A stretch of 64,000 bases of DNA from JARLGU01 sp036504535 (GCA_036504535.1 DASXUY010000039.1:62001-126000); one strand, 5' to 3'; positions 8,404-17,550 are shown, counted from the first letter of the stretch. Notes: generated by a model from the letters alone, not told the origin. Made by a program: numbers and translations.

Positions 8404-10407
8404 ATGACTACGCCGCCAGCGCATTCGCCAACACACACCGACGCCAGCAATGCCAACTCTGAACCCGAGACCGTGAGCATACAGGCGCACGGCATACGTG
8501 CACGAGCAATTGTATTGGGCTTGTTGCTGCTGCCGGTGAATGCGCTGTGGGTCGTGAACATGGAGTTTACGCGTTACTCCGCTCACCCCACTACGGTCTC
8601 CCTGTTTTTCAACTGCGTCTTTGCTCTGCTTGTGCTGATCGGCATCAATAAGCTGGTTAAAATTGCGAAACCAACGTGGGCGTTCAGCCAAGCTGAACTG
8701 CTGCTAATCTACTCTATGCTGTGCATCGGCTCATGCATGGCTGGCCACGACTTCGCACAGGTTTTGGTCCCAGGGCTGGCGTACCCTTATGCGCAATCGA
8801 CTCCGCAGCACGACTACGAGAAGCTGTTCTGGCGGTTTCTGCCCGACTGGGCGATGGTCACCGATAAGGACGCCACGTACGGCTTCTTCCACGGCAAAGA
8901 CACGCTCTACACCCGCGAGCACATCATGGCGTGGCTCCCGGCGACAGCAGTCTGGACCGGGTTCGTTGTGGTGCTGCTCTGGGTGATGCAGTGCGTGAAC
9001 CTTCTACTCCGCAAGCAGTGGACCGATAATGAGCGGCTGAGCTATCCGCTGGTTAAGATGCCTCTCGAGTTAACGGCATCTCAGGCGATGGGCGGAGCGC
9101 TATCTACTCCACTCACCAAGAACAAGCTCTTCTGGATCGGCTTCGCGGTTGCCGCCACCATTGACATTTTCAACTCGCTCAACTACTACTTCCCGACGGT
9201 GCCATCAATTCTCGCCCCGAGCGCCGGCCAGCCTGGCTTCGATTTTCAGCGCGTGTTTGTGGATAAGCCGTGGCACGCCGTTGGATGGACACCGATCACG
9301 TTTTATCCGTTTGTGATCGGCCTCGGAATGCTCTTGCCGATAGATTTCTTGTTCTCCAGCTGGTTCTTCTATATTCTGTGGAAACTTGAAGCGGTCGCGG
9401 TGGTCGCGATGGCGTGGGACGCCGACCCGAAGATGCCGTATGCCAACTATCAGGCCCTTGGCGCGTATATCCTCTTCTTCGTTTCCACAATCGCGCTTAG
9501 CCGACCGTACTTTGTCCAGGTCGTGCGCCGCGCTCTCGGGAAGAAGTCGGAGCAGGACGATACGGATGAGCCTCTGCGATACCGATGGGTTTTTATCAAC
9601 ATCGGGCTAGGCATGGTGCTCCTGGGCGCGTTCGCGATGATCATCGGGATGTCATGGTGGGTTGCGCCGATCTTCCTGTTCTTGTATTTTGCCATCGCCC
9701 TGGCGATAACGCGAATGCGTGCCGAGATGGGGACGCCTGTCCACGACCTGCATTTTACCGGGCCGGACTGGACCCTCGCGGACCTCCTCGGACCCAAGAT
9801 GCTCGGCCCGAACAATCTGGCGGCGTTCAGTATGCTGTTCTGGTTCAACCGCGCGTACCGCTGCCACCCGATGCCCGTGCAGCTTGAGGCGCTGAAAATG
9901 GCCGAGCAGACCGGTCCGCGTCGCGAGATGCGCGTCTGGGTCGGAGCGCTGATGCTTGCGGGCGCAGTCGGCTTCGTGTCGGCGTTTTGGGCCATCCTGC
10001 ACATGACCTATATTCACGGCTTTCCTCGCTTCGGGTCGGAGAGCTGGAATCGGTATGAAAGCTGGCTGAATGTGCCCAAAGCGCCTAACGGGAACGTCGC
10101 CATCGCGGTCGGCGTCGGGTTCCTGTTCGCCGCATTCCTGCAGGTTGTGCGCACCACAGGCATCTGGTGGCCGTTCCACCCACTGGCGTATGCGGTAAGC
10201 GGATCCTGGGAGATGAACCTACTCTGGTTCCCGTTGCTGCTCGCGTGGATTGTAAAGACCGTCCTGCTACGTTACGGAGGAGTGCGGCTGTACGGTCAAG
10301 CTCTGCCGCTCTTCTACGGCCTCATCCTGGGCCAGTTCATCCCCGGCAGCCTGCTAAACATCTGGGGCCTGCTCACCGACAACCTCACCTACCAATTCTG
10401 GCAATAG
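8404..10407 (+). CDS. DUF6785/DUF6784-type multispanning membrane protein (OPT-like)
   Basis: A 667-aa integral membrane protein. A hydrophilic N-terminal 35 residues are followed by roughly a dozen hydrophobic segments, including AIVLGLLLLPVNALWVVN, TVSLFFNCVFALLVLIGIN, WVFINIGLGMVLLGAFAMIIGMSWWVAPIF and PLFYGLILGQFIPGSLLNIW. The arrangement and motifs such as RMRAEMGTPVHDLHF match the DUF6785/DUF6784 proteins found in Armatimonadota and Planctomycetota, which are distantly like oligopeptide transporters. Substrate and direction of transport are unknown. AGGAGAG precedes the ATG. It is monocistronic, with a leader hairpin upstream and a repeat array downstream. Confidence 0.75.
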   Translation: MTTPPAHSPTHTDASNANSEPETVSIQAHGIRARAIVLGLLLLPVNALWVVNMEFTRYSAHPTTVSLFFNCVFALLVLIGINKLVKIAKPTWAFSQAELLLIYSMLCIGSCMAGHDFAQVLVPGLAYPYAQSTPQHDYEKLFWRFLPDWAMVTDKDATYGFFHGKDTLYTREHIMAWLPATAVWTGFVVVLLWVMQCVNLLLRKQWTDNERLSYPLVKMPLELTASQAMGGALSTPLTKNKLFWIGFAVAATIDIFNSLNYYFPTVPSILAPSAGQPGFDFQRVFVDKPWHAVGWTPITFYPFVIGLGMLLPIDFLFSSWFFYILWKLEAVAVVAMAWDADPKMPYANYQALGAYILFFVSTIALSRPYFVQVVRRALGKKSEQDDTDEPLRYRWVFINIGLGMVLLGAFAMIIGMSWWVAPIFLFLYFAIALAITRMRAEMGTPVHDLHFTGPDWTLADLLGPKMLGPNNLAAFSMLFWFNRAYRCHPMPVQLEALKMAEQTGPRREMRVWVGALMLAGAVGFVSAFWAILHMTYIHGFPRFGSESWNRYESWLNVPKAPNGNVAIAVGVGFLFAAFLQVVRTTGIWWPFHPLAYAVSGSWEMNLLWFPLLLAWIVKTVLLRYGGVRLYGQALPLFYGLILGQFIPGSLLNIWGLLTDNLTYQFWQ

Positions 10408-10572
10408 AATATTTGTTCGTAAAATATGGCCTAATAATAATATGCGTGCTATAATATAACTGTAAATCCATTTTGCACCTTGACAACGCGCACCAGCGCT
10501 TTATAGCCTAGCGACGCCCACCAGGGCCGCCGTCACCCTCGCGCGAGGGCCCGCCGATGGTAACGCACTCTG

Positions 10573-10925
10573 CCCGCCAAGCCGCAGTCGGACAACATAA
10601 ACCCCACGCGTGGGGTGGGGCGGCACGCACCGGGGGTAATCCGGCCCACAGTTTTGCATGCAAAAAAGCGAATCGCTACGCCGATTTTGCATGCAAAACG
10701 CAGCCGTTAGAGTACGTGGCGGGCCAAGCCGTAGTCGGACATCATAAACCCCACGGAGTGGGGTGGGGCGGCACGCACCGGGGTATTAGAATCGCGTTGC
10801 GCAACGCAAAACGCGCAAAACGGTCACGAACCCGGCCCGCCAAGCCGTAGTCGGTGACTTCGCTTCCTAGCGCAACAACATAAACCCTACGGAGTGGGGT
10901 GGGGCGGCACGCACCGGGGGGGGGG
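10573..10925 (+). repeat. Three-copy 63-bp repeat with palindromic spacers and a G10 tract
   Basis: Three copies of a unit share CCAAGCCG-AGTCGG at the left, then CATAAACCC-AC...GTGGGG, then GGTGGGGCGGCACGCACCGG. They lie at 10573-10635, 10721-10783 and 10837-10920, and copy 3 has a 21-bp insert after AGTCGG. The first spacer carries the palindrome TTTTGCATGCAAAA twice (10652-10665, 10685-10698). The second carries GCGTTGCGCAACGC (10794-10807). Copy 3 runs into ten consecutive G and then five C. No coding frame is convincing. The intervals are too few and too irregular for CRISPR. Confidence 0.8.
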
Positions 10926-10933
10926 CCCCCTGC

Positions 10934-10962
10934 TTGACTTAATCACTGCCGTGGGCTATCAT
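10934..10962 (+). promoter_or_regulatory. Promoter of the DUF7309/DUF6930 gene
   Basis: TTGACT (10934-10939), 17 bp, then TATCAT (10957-10962). It starts 8 bp after the G10/C5 tract. The predicted start of transcription near 10969 argues against the GTG at 10971 as translation start. Confidence 0.55.
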
Positions 10963-11057
10963 ACGGCTCGGTGAGCGAGAGTGGCGACGTAGTCAGGAGA
11001 CCGTTCGCCGAATTACTAATCTTTATTCAGCCGCCGTTGTGCGGCCAGGAGAGCCTT

Positions 11058-12143
11058 TTGTCCAATAGTCTTTTGCTTGATTCGGAACCCATCGCAGCGG
11101 TAGACGTCGCCCCGTCTATCGATCAGTGGCGAGCACTTTACAAGGCCGCTCAGGCCTTTCGCGCTATCTCGCCGTGGAGCTTTATGTCGGAGAAGGAGTT
11201 CTTTGGCGTCGTCGATCCGGCCACGGGCAAAACCTGGTACTTGAGCGTCCGCGGCGAAGAGCAGGAGCCGTTCGGCCTCATCGCGTTCAACGGACCCGCT
11301 GCCCTCGCGATTGTAGAGAAGCTCAATGCGGGGCTTGCTGACGAATCTGTTGAAACGCTGCTGGCATACGCAGACACTATTCCCGAGCACGATTACCTGA
11401 TCGCCGCATTTGGCGCACGCACTGAACTTCGTGATAAGGATCTCGACATTGTCCAGACTCTCAAGATGAAGTTCCACGGTGCCCGCGACTGGCCCGTTTT
11501 CCGCTCAGTGCAGCGCAACTCCGTGGACTGGTTCATCGACGCCGACGAGGCCCACGTCCTCACCCTCGCACTTGTGCAGGCGCTCGACGTTTCTCGTCGA
11601 AGGCGTAGCCAGCCCGCGCTAGTCGCAGCCGAAGGGGACACGCTCCTCGTCCGTGCCACGGTCAACGGAGCCTGGGCCGACGAGCGCCGTGCCCGCGAAG
11701 CCGTGCCCGCATCGCAGCCGCTAAAGCCGGGGACGCTGGACGTCGCTATGCTGGCCCACATCAAAGCGCTGCCGGAGAGCGATGTGACCGCCGAGATGAG
11801 CTACCATTGGGGCGAGCAGTTCGAAGGCGCGGACAACTCGCGCCAATACTTCGTGCGCAGCGCCATGATGGTCAACGCCCAAACCGGCGACCTACTGAGC
11901 TTGACCCCTCTGCCGCGCTTCGATTTCGAAAACGAGCTCGTGAACGCGATTGCCGTTGCCTGTCTCGGGCTCGACAAGCGTCCGGCAAAGGTGGTTGTCG
12001 CGCAGTCCGACCTCGCGGCCGCTATCGCGCCCGTCGCCGCCGAGCTTGGCATCGCCGTCGAGGAAGCGCAGAAGGTCGAGAAGGTGAACGAACTCCGCAA
12101 GCAGGGCGGGCTGCACGCTATCAACGCGCTTACCAGACAGTAG
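11058..12143 (+). CDS. DUF7309 / DUF6930 domain protein
   Basis: The frame is open from GTG 10971, but TTG 11058 is preferred. It has AGGAG six nucleotides upstream, and the upstream GTG would be nearly leaderless. The product is about 361 aa. The N-terminal domain (WRALYKAAQAFRAISPWSFMSEKEFFGVVDP...TWYLSV) matches the DUF7309 pattern. The C-terminal part (RPAKVVVAQSDLAAAIAPVAAELGIAVEEAQKV) matches DUF6930. There is no signal peptide or membrane segment, so it is cytoplasmic. The biochemical role of these domains is unknown. A hairpin follows the stop. Confidence 0.7.
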   Translation: MSNSLLLDSEPIAAVDVAPSIDQWRALYKAAQAFRAISPWSFMSEKEFFGVVDPATGKTWYLSVRGEEQEPFGLIAFNGPAALAIVEKLNAGLADESVETLLAYADTIPEHDYLIAAFGARTELRDKDLDIVQTLKMKFHGARDWPVFRSVQRNSVDWFIDADEAHVLTLALVQALDVSRRRRSQPALVAAEGDTLLVRATVNGAWADERRAREAVPASQPLKPGTLDVAMLAHIKALPESDVTAEMSYHWGEQFEGADNSRQYFVRSAMMVNAQTGDLLSLTPLPRFDFENELVNAIAVACLGLDKRPAKVVVAQSDLAAAIAPVAAELGIAVEEAQKVEKVNELRKQGGLHAINALTRQ

Positions 12144-12153
12144 CGCAAAAGCG

Positions 12154-12169
12154 TCCGCCGCACGGCGGA
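12154..12169 (+). terminator. Hairpin after the DUF7309/DUF6930 gene
   Basis: TCCGCCG-CA-CGGCGGA, a 7-bp perfect stem, begins 10 bp after the stop codon and is followed only by a short T stretch. It is a plausible but not strong terminator. Confidence 0.45.
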
Positions 12170-12316
12170 TTTGACGGTGATTGTGAATGCCTGTTTCAGG
12201 TATAATACAACCACTTCGTGGCTTGATGCAGACCGTGCTGTGTCCGCAATGCGCTCGATGTGCCGAAGACCGCCTCCTGGCAGAGGCCCTTGGCGCAACG
12301 GGAAAGGGACTTGGAT

Positions 12317-12514
12317 ATGCCTTTACAGGGCACCTTAACACTGATCGTTTGTCTTATTGGAATCGCGATACCACTCACGCTGCTTATCCGTAGCGTCCAG
12401 ATGAGTCCGCGAGTCCCAACCGCTTGCCCGCGCTGCGACGCCGACGTTTCGCCAACCGCGACCAAATGTCCAAAATGCGGGACCGTCGTCCCCGACCAGG
12501 ACCAGGCTCTCTAG
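12317..12514 (+). CDS. Small membrane protein with zinc ribbon
   Basis: A 65-aa product from ATG 12317 (GGAAAGGGAC upstream). One N-terminal transmembrane helix (GTLTLIVCLIGIAIPLTLLI) is followed by a cytoplasmic zinc ribbon with two CxxC knuckles (CPRCDADVSPTATKCPKC). This is a common small-protein architecture of unknown function. A TATAAT box at 12201-12206 and a strong terminator at 12589-12623 support a separate transcription unit. Confidence 0.65.
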   Translation: MPLQGTLTLIVCLIGIAIPLTLLIRSVQMSPRVPTACPRCDADVSPTATKCPKCGTVVPDQDQAL

Positions 12515-12588
12515 TTGAATGGCTCGTAACTGACCCGCAGTTAGAAGCCACGCTCCTTATCGCCGCAAACCGAATCAACCGTAACGCG

Positions 12589-12623
12589 CCGGCGCTGATG
12601 CCCTCAAAAAGCATGAGCGCCGG
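12589..12623 (+). terminator. Terminator hairpin after the zinc-ribbon gene
   Basis: CCGGCGCT pairs with AGCGCCGG, and the stem continues through ATGC/GCAT after one G-G mismatch, closing a 9-nt loop. The stem totals 12 bp and is followed by TGTGTGTATTGTG. Confidence 0.6.
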
Positions 12624-12795
12624 TGTGTGTATTGTGTCCCAAATAATTTACTCAGATCTGGTTTAGAACGTTTGAAAACTGGGAAATGAGTAAATTACAG
12701 TCTTCTTGCCATCCGCACTCTAGTTGGTTTGGCGACACCCCGTGGTTGTTGTAAGTTTGACGGTGGAGGCCCGGAGTAGTGTCCGGGAGAGCCTG

Positions 12796-13065
12796 ATGAA
12801 GCAGTTGATCTTGTCTGGACTTGCTTGTGGTCTGGTCGTGTTCGGCGCTGGCGGCAGCAGCGTCGCCGCGAAGACCACGCGACCTGCCTCGAACCATTCG
12901 CTCACGCTGCCTGTCGGCAAGCCGCCTTCCACGCGACCCGCCACGCGCATCACGCCGTGCCCGCCCGACGACACCGGTAACAGCCTGCTGCTGCACACCC
13001 TCCAGCTAGACTCAGACCCGGAAGAGGAAGCGCCATTGGTCGACTTCACGCCGCAACTCTGCTAG
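12796..13065 (+). CDS. Small secreted hypothetical protein (89 aa)
   Basis: ATG 12796 is preferred over the upstream ATG at 12724 because GGGAGAG lies just ahead and the product then begins with a clean signal peptide (MKQLILSGLACGLVVFGAGG, cleavage near SVAA). The mature part is short, proline/threonine rich and unrecognised. Its single acidic stretch is DSDPEEEAP. The gene lies alone between the zinc-ribbon and transglutaminase genes. Confidence 0.5.
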   Translation: MKQLILSGLACGLVVFGAGGSSVAAKTTRPASNHSLTLPVGKPPSTRPATRITPCPPDDTGNSLLLHTLQLDSDPEEEAPLVDFTPQLC

Positions 13066-13202
13066 ATCCAATAACGTAAGGCCAAATTCGACCCGATTGG
13101 TTAGTTAATGGCCTGACAGGGGTAATCCTGAACCCAATACGCCGAGAGCGTCCCAATGGCGGGAAGCTAGCGTCACGATTTTGTGGTTTCAGGAGCACCT
13201 CC

Positions 13203-14051
13203 ATGCACATTCGAATTGGTTATGATATCGTCGTTAATGTCCCAGTGCCGACTCCGGCGCTGCTTATGTTAAGCGTCCGGCCAGAGCGAGCCAGAGATAT
13301 GATTGCGCCGGACACGTTGGCGGTGGACCCCAGTTTGCCGGTCCACGAGTTCGTTGACACCTTTGGAAACCGATGCGCCCGCCTGACGCTGCCCGAAGGC
13401 AGTACCAGGCTCTACGCAAATGCCATCGTCAAAGACAGCGGCCTCCTCGACGAGGTCGACTGGTTAGCGCCACAGGTTGGCATCGCCAACCTCCCCGATG
13501 ATGCCCTGCAGTTTCTGCTTTCCAGCCGCTACTGTGAGGTTGACGAGATGATCCCCATCGCCTGGGACCTGTTCGGCTACACGCAGCCAGGGTGGGGCAG
13601 GGTGCAGGCCATCTGCAACTGGGTGAACCAGCACGTAGCGTTCGATTACGCCAAGGCGCGCCCAACCAAGACCGCGCTGAACGTCTACACGGAGCGCGTC
13701 GGGGTGTGCCGCGACTTCACCCACCTGGCCGTCACCTTTTGCCGGGCGATGAACATACCGGCGCGCTACTGTAACGGCTACCTCGGGGACATTGGCATCG
13801 CGCCGGTGGACCTGCCAATGGATTTCAACGCGTGGTTCGAGGTCTACCTTGGCGGCCGCTGGTATACGTTCGACGCCCGACACAATGAGCCGAGGATCGG
13901 TCGCGTGCTCATAGCGCGGGGCCGCGACGCTGCCGACATCCCGATGATCACAACCTACGGGAGCCAGACACTGGAGCGATTTGTGGTCCACACGGAAGAG
14001 ATGCCGGAAGCCAACATCCCGTTATTTAAGCCCTTGGCTTCTGTGAGCTAG
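13203..14051 (+). CDS. Transglutaminase-like protein
   Basis: A 282-aa protein with AGGAG eight nucleotides before the ATG. An N-terminal beta domain (about 1-125) precedes a transglutaminase core. The nucleophile Cys169 sits in GVCRDFTHLAVTFCRAMNIPARYCNGYL. The later half of the core is DFNAWFEVYLGGRWYTFDARHNEPRIGRV, where the Asp of TFDARHN is present but the position that is His in classical cores (HAW) is Asn. Some bacterial relatives, as I recall them, also lack His there, so this may be a subfamily trait. No signal peptide, so probably cytoplasmic; candidate peptidase or amidase. Confidence 0.78.
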   Translation: MHIRIGYDIVVNVPVPTPALLMLSVRPERARDMIAPDTLAVDPSLPVHEFVDTFGNRCARLTLPEGSTRLYANAIVKDSGLLDEVDWLAPQVGIANLPDDALQFLLSSRYCEVDEMIPIAWDLFGYTQPGWGRVQAICNWVNQHVAFDYAKARPTKTALNVYTERVGVCRDFTHLAVTFCRAMNIPARYCNGYLGDIGIAPVDLPMDFNAWFEVYLGGRWYTFDARHNEPRIGRVLIARGRDAADIPMITTYGSQTLERFVVHTEEMPEANIPLFKPLASVS

Positions 14052-14116
14052 TAGTTCTCCCAGTTCTTTCGTATCAGAGTAGCCTTCGGATGTGGAACAA
14101 CCTACCGGAGGCCCTC

Positions 14117-15778
14117 ATGCAGGTTTACCCGTTGCCGTACCCGCGGCGCGTTCTATTTACCGAGTTCCCAGTCCACGATACAGTACCAGTTCTTTCGCTC
14201 GCCGGTGCCCGAGGCGAGACGGTTATGGGCGTGGTGGCTCTGCGACTCGAGCATCCCGTACAGCGTACCGAGGGAGTTGTCGCAGACATCACGGACCTCG
14301 ACTGTCTCGACCACCTCAAAGTGCAGATCGCAATGCCGGTGCCCGTGCGGTTCCCGACTCCCGATCAGGCGTTGCCGGGAGGCAAGTTCGAGCCAACAGA
14401 CCGCGAGTGCGACTACCCATGCTGTCTACCTGATCCTCTCATGCCGGGCCAACTCACCGAGAACCTCGCTCCGAGAGCAACGTACAGCCTGTGGGTAACG
14501 GTCAAGATCAGCCGCACCGCGACTGCGGGCGACTTCAAAGGAGTCCTGTCGATCAAGGTCGGGAAGATGCGCACGACCACACCGGTCACCCTGCGCGTCT
14601 GGGACTTCGACTTGCCAGAGCAGCCGACCCTTTCGAGCGTCAACTGGCTCTACACCAACCAGATAGCGGCTCACGACGGGCTGCGCCACCTGAGCGAGCC
14701 TTGGTGGGCTGCAATGGAGGAGATCGCCCGGAACATGGGTGAACACCACCACGACAGTGTCTACACTGCCGCGCTGACGCCGCCGAACGCGCCTCCAGCG
14801 CACGAGCAGGCACAGTTGGTGCGCATCTCGCATGACGCCGACGATCGCTATCGGTTCGACTTCCGCCATCTTGACCGATGGGTTGACCTGTTCCGACGGC
14901 ACGGCGTCAACAAACTGCACTTGTCGCACCTGGCATCGCCGTGGGGTGCGCTGCAATCCAACGGCGTTTGGATTGACGGCAAGTACTTCCCACCTGAGCC
15001 CATTGAGAGCAGCCGGTTTCAGGATCTGCTGAGGTTCTGGCTGCCGTCGCTACAGTCGTGGGCCGATAATCGCAAGCTGACCGGCCGCGTGTACCAGTAC
15101 CTATCCGAAGAACCGACCGCGCATTCGTATCAGGATTATGCCAAGCTGCTCGAATGGATGCGGACGCTAGCGCCGCGTCTGATCTGGACGGACACCATCA
15201 CTGAGCCGGGCTACGCCGCCATGCTGGACGTGCCCGTGCCGCGTATCGACATCCTGGAAGCCGTGAGGTCGAAGGTGTCCGGGCCGTTTTGGACTTACTG
15301 CGCCGACCAACCGACGGGCCGTTACACAAATCGCTTCATCGACACGCCTTTGTCTGTGCTACGCCTCGGCTACTGGCAGTGCTTCACTCAAGGCGCGACC
15401 GGCATACTGCATGGTGGCTACAACTGCTGGCACGACCCGTACTCCGAGACGCGCTCGGACCCGTTCTCGCAGACACATGACGGCACATCGCCTGCGGGCG
15501 ACGGGTTTATCGTCTATCCTCGCATGGATGGCCAGTTCATTGCCGACGACCCGCTCCTTCGAGATTCGGTGCGACACGAGATGATGCGTCAGGGTCTCCA
15601 AGATCACGCCCTCTTTACGCTGCTTGCAGAGCGTGCGGAAGAGTCACCTGATGCTCAAGCGCTTCTCGACCGCCTACACGGCGAGATCGCTGGCTCGCTG
15701 AAGTCCGAGTTTCGCGATGGCGGCCAGATGGAAGCGTTCCGGCGAGAAGTTGGCGACCTCCTCAGCCAGAAGCGGTAG
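14117..15778 (+). CDS. DUF4091-type glycoside hydrolase domain protein
   Basis: ATG 14117 is chosen over 14090 because GGAGG lies 7 nt upstream, giving 553 aa. The N-terminal beta-sandwich portion ends in the family-typical VTLRVWDFDLPEQPTLSS. The barrel-like portion contains YQYLSEEPTAHSYQDY and the C-terminal DUF4091 segment LRLGYWQCFTQGATGILHGGYNCW. These proteins resemble GH123-like enzymes. The acidic pair around SEEP is a candidate active site but cannot be proven here. No signal peptide is visible. It lies between a transglutaminase-like gene and a gene coupled to trpD. Confidence 0.7.
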   Translation: MQVYPLPYPRRVLFTEFPVHDTVPVLSLAGARGETVMGVVALRLEHPVQRTEGVVADITDLDCLDHLKVQIAMPVPVRFPTPDQALPGGKFEPTDRECDYPCCLPDPLMPGQLTENLAPRATYSLWVTVKISRTATAGDFKGVLSIKVGKMRTTTPVTLRVWDFDLPEQPTLSSVNWLYTNQIAAHDGLRHLSEPWWAAMEEIARNMGEHHHDSVYTAALTPPNAPPAHEQAQLVRISHDADDRYRFDFRHLDRWVDLFRRHGVNKLHLSHLASPWGALQSNGVWIDGKYFPPEPIESSRFQDLLRFWLPSLQSWADNRKLTGRVYQYLSEEPTAHSYQDYAKLLEWMRTLAPRLIWTDTITEPGYAAMLDVPVPRIDILEAVRSKVSGPFWTYCADQPTGRYTNRFIDTPLSVLRLGYWQCFTQGATGILHGGYNCWHDPYSETRSDPFSQTHDGTSPAGDGFIVYPRMDGQFIADDPLLRDSVRHEMMRQGLQDHALFTLLAERAEESPDAQALLDRLHGEIAGSLKSEFRDGGQMEAFRREVGDLLSQKR

Positions 15779-15805
15779 CTTCCGGGGCCTCAAGGTGCAA
15801 TAATA

Positions 15806-16477
15806 ATGGTACCAAAGCGTCCAGAAGGGACGCTCCCTGGAGAGGTACCGAAGATATTGCAGATTGAAGCATCCTTGACGGTGACGCTGCCGTTTACACT
15901 CGACTTCTGCGCCGAAGGGCCGAATGTGCCGCCGCTGACGGCGACTATTGACGGTGTCGACATCGCGATCAACTTCCCCCCATCGATGTCCGACGGCGCC
16001 GATGGCCAGAGTTTTTACCCGAGCGGCTGGGCTTGGTGGAAGGGGCATGCGCTCCTCGTCGACCTCGCTCGCGTTGTAACGGCCGATGACCTTGACTCGG
16101 TCGAGGATGTGCGCAAGGTGTTTGGCGACGTTGCCGACGAGGCACTGCGTCGCTTCCTGAACGCTTACCGCGTACGCTTGACCCGCCCCGATGTTCACCC
16201 CGTGCGTATCGATAGGATGAATGTCCAGCTGGTGCTCATCGGCGACGACGGCTCAACCGAGGCGCTGCCCGAACCGGTCTCGGCGTTCTTCTACAACCAG
16301 ATGCCACACGAAGCGCCGCTGAACAGCTCCCTCAACTCCACTAATATCACTGCGCTTGAGGCCGATGTGCGCGACGGTAATGAGCCATCGTTGGCCAGCC
16401 AACTCGCGCTAGACGCTGCCTGGCTGGAGTCTCTGGGCGAGGTAAAACGGGCTGAAGCCCTCCGGAGGACCCTATGA
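15806..16477 (+). CDS. Hypothetical protein translationally coupled to trpD
   Basis: A 223-aa unrecognised protein. The start ATG 15806 has AAGGTG upstream. It shows a mixed alpha/beta pattern with WAWWKGHALLVDLARVV and a helical segment VADEALRRFLNAYRVRL. The last 30 residues (ASQLALDAAWLESLGEVKRAEALRRTL) resemble the beginning of a longer helical C-terminal domain, so it could be a truncated version of a larger protein (weak inference). The stop overlaps the trpD start as ATGA, which predicts translational coupling. Confidence 0.6.
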   Translation: MVPKRPEGTLPGEVPKILQIEASLTVTLPFTLDFCAEGPNVPPLTATIDGVDIAINFPPSMSDGADGQSFYPSGWAWWKGHALLVDLARVVTADDLDSVEDVRKVFGDVADEALRRFLNAYRVRLTRPDVHPVRIDRMNVQLVLIGDDGSTEALPEPVSAFFYNQMPHEAPLNSSLNSTNITALEADVRDGNEPSLASQLALDAAWLESLGEVKRAEALRRTL

Positions 16478-17499
16478 AGTCACTGATCCAGAAGGCGATT
16501 TCTCGCCGCGATTTGACGTCCGAAGAGGCCGCCGACGGCATGACGCAGATCATGGAAGGCACCGCGACACCATCGCAGATTGCCGCGCTGGCCGTTGCGT
16601 TGCGCATGAAGGGCGAAACGGTCGAAGAGATCACTGGTTTTGCCAAAGTGATGCGCGACTTCGCCATTCAGGTGCCCGTTAAGACCGATAAGGTGATCGT
16701 CGACACATGCGGTACGGGTGGCGATTCGCTCAAGACCTTCAACATCTCGACCACGGCTGCTATCGTTGTGGCAGCTACGGGGCTTGTCGCTGTCGCCAAG
16801 CATGGCAACCGCGCGGCCACATCGAAATGCGGCAGCGCCGATGTGCTCGAGGCGCTTGGAGTCAAGCTTGAGTTGCCGCCGCAGCAGATCGGGCGATGCG
16901 TGGAAGACGTTGGCATTGGCTTCCTCTACGCGCGTCAGATGCACCCAGCGCTCAAATTCGCCGCGCTCCCTCGCGCCGAGATTGGCACGCGGACATTCTT
17001 CAATATCCTAGGCCCCCTCACAAATCCTGCAGGCGCCAAAGTGCAGTTGATCGGCGTGAACGATCCCAGCCTCTGCGATCTACTGGCGCGGGTTCTGCGA
17101 AACCTAGGCAGCGAGCGAGCCATTATGGTGCACGGTGTCCACGGCCTCGACGAATTGTCGACTCTGGGTGAGACGCAGATCAGCGAACTCAAAGATGGGT
17201 TTATCAACTCGTATGTCCTTGACGCCGACGCTGAACTCGGGCTTCCGCAGGTCTCGGTGGAGTCGTTAGCCGCTGGTGAGAATGCTGCCGAGAACGCCGC
17301 TATCGTCCAGGCGATTCTCAACGGCACGGATACCGGCCCGAAGCTCGACATTGTAGCTCTGAATGCGGCAGGCGTACTAAGCGTCGCCGGTGTTGTGGCG
17401 AACCTTGCCGAAGGGCTAGACGTAGCTCGCACCACTATCGCATCTGGGGCTGCGAGCGTGACGCTGAATCGTCTCGTCCAGTTCACGAATGCCGCGTAG
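16474..17499 (+). CDS. trpD: Anthranilate phosphoribosyltransferase
   Basis: It transfers phosphoribose from PRPP to anthranilate, the second committed step of tryptophan synthesis, in the cytoplasm. The 341-aa length is normal. Diagnostic motifs are intact: CGTGGDSLKTFNIST (PRPP loop), KHGNRAATSKCGSADVLEALG and LGPLTNPAGA. The N-terminal helical domain (MKSLIQKAISRRDLTSEEA) is typical. Its start overlaps the upstream hypothetical gene by four bases and GGAGG lies just before it. No other trp gene is nearby, so the pathway genes are scattered in this genome. Confidence 0.96.
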   Translation: MKSLIQKAISRRDLTSEEAADGMTQIMEGTATPSQIAALAVALRMKGETVEEITGFAKVMRDFAIQVPVKTDKVIVDTCGTGGDSLKTFNISTTAAIVVAATGLVAVAKHGNRAATSKCGSADVLEALGVKLELPPQQIGRCVEDVGIGFLYARQMHPALKFAALPRAEIGTRTFFNILGPLTNPAGAKVQLIGVNDPSLCDLLARVLRNLGSERAIMVHGVHGLDELSTLGETQISELKDGFINSYVLDADAELGLPQVSVESLAAGENAAENAAIVQAILNGTDTGPKLDIVALNAAGVLSVAGVVANLAEGLDVARTTIASGAASVTLNRLVQFTNAA

Positions 17500-17550
17500 G
17501 CGAGGAGCCAACGCCGTGTCCTATTTCGGTGCCACCGGACGCCAAAATCG

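Noticed and set aside
10573..10925. CRISPR array
   Set aside because: Only three units of about 63 bp with unequal spacers (85 and 53 bp), an insertion in one unit and no cas genes.
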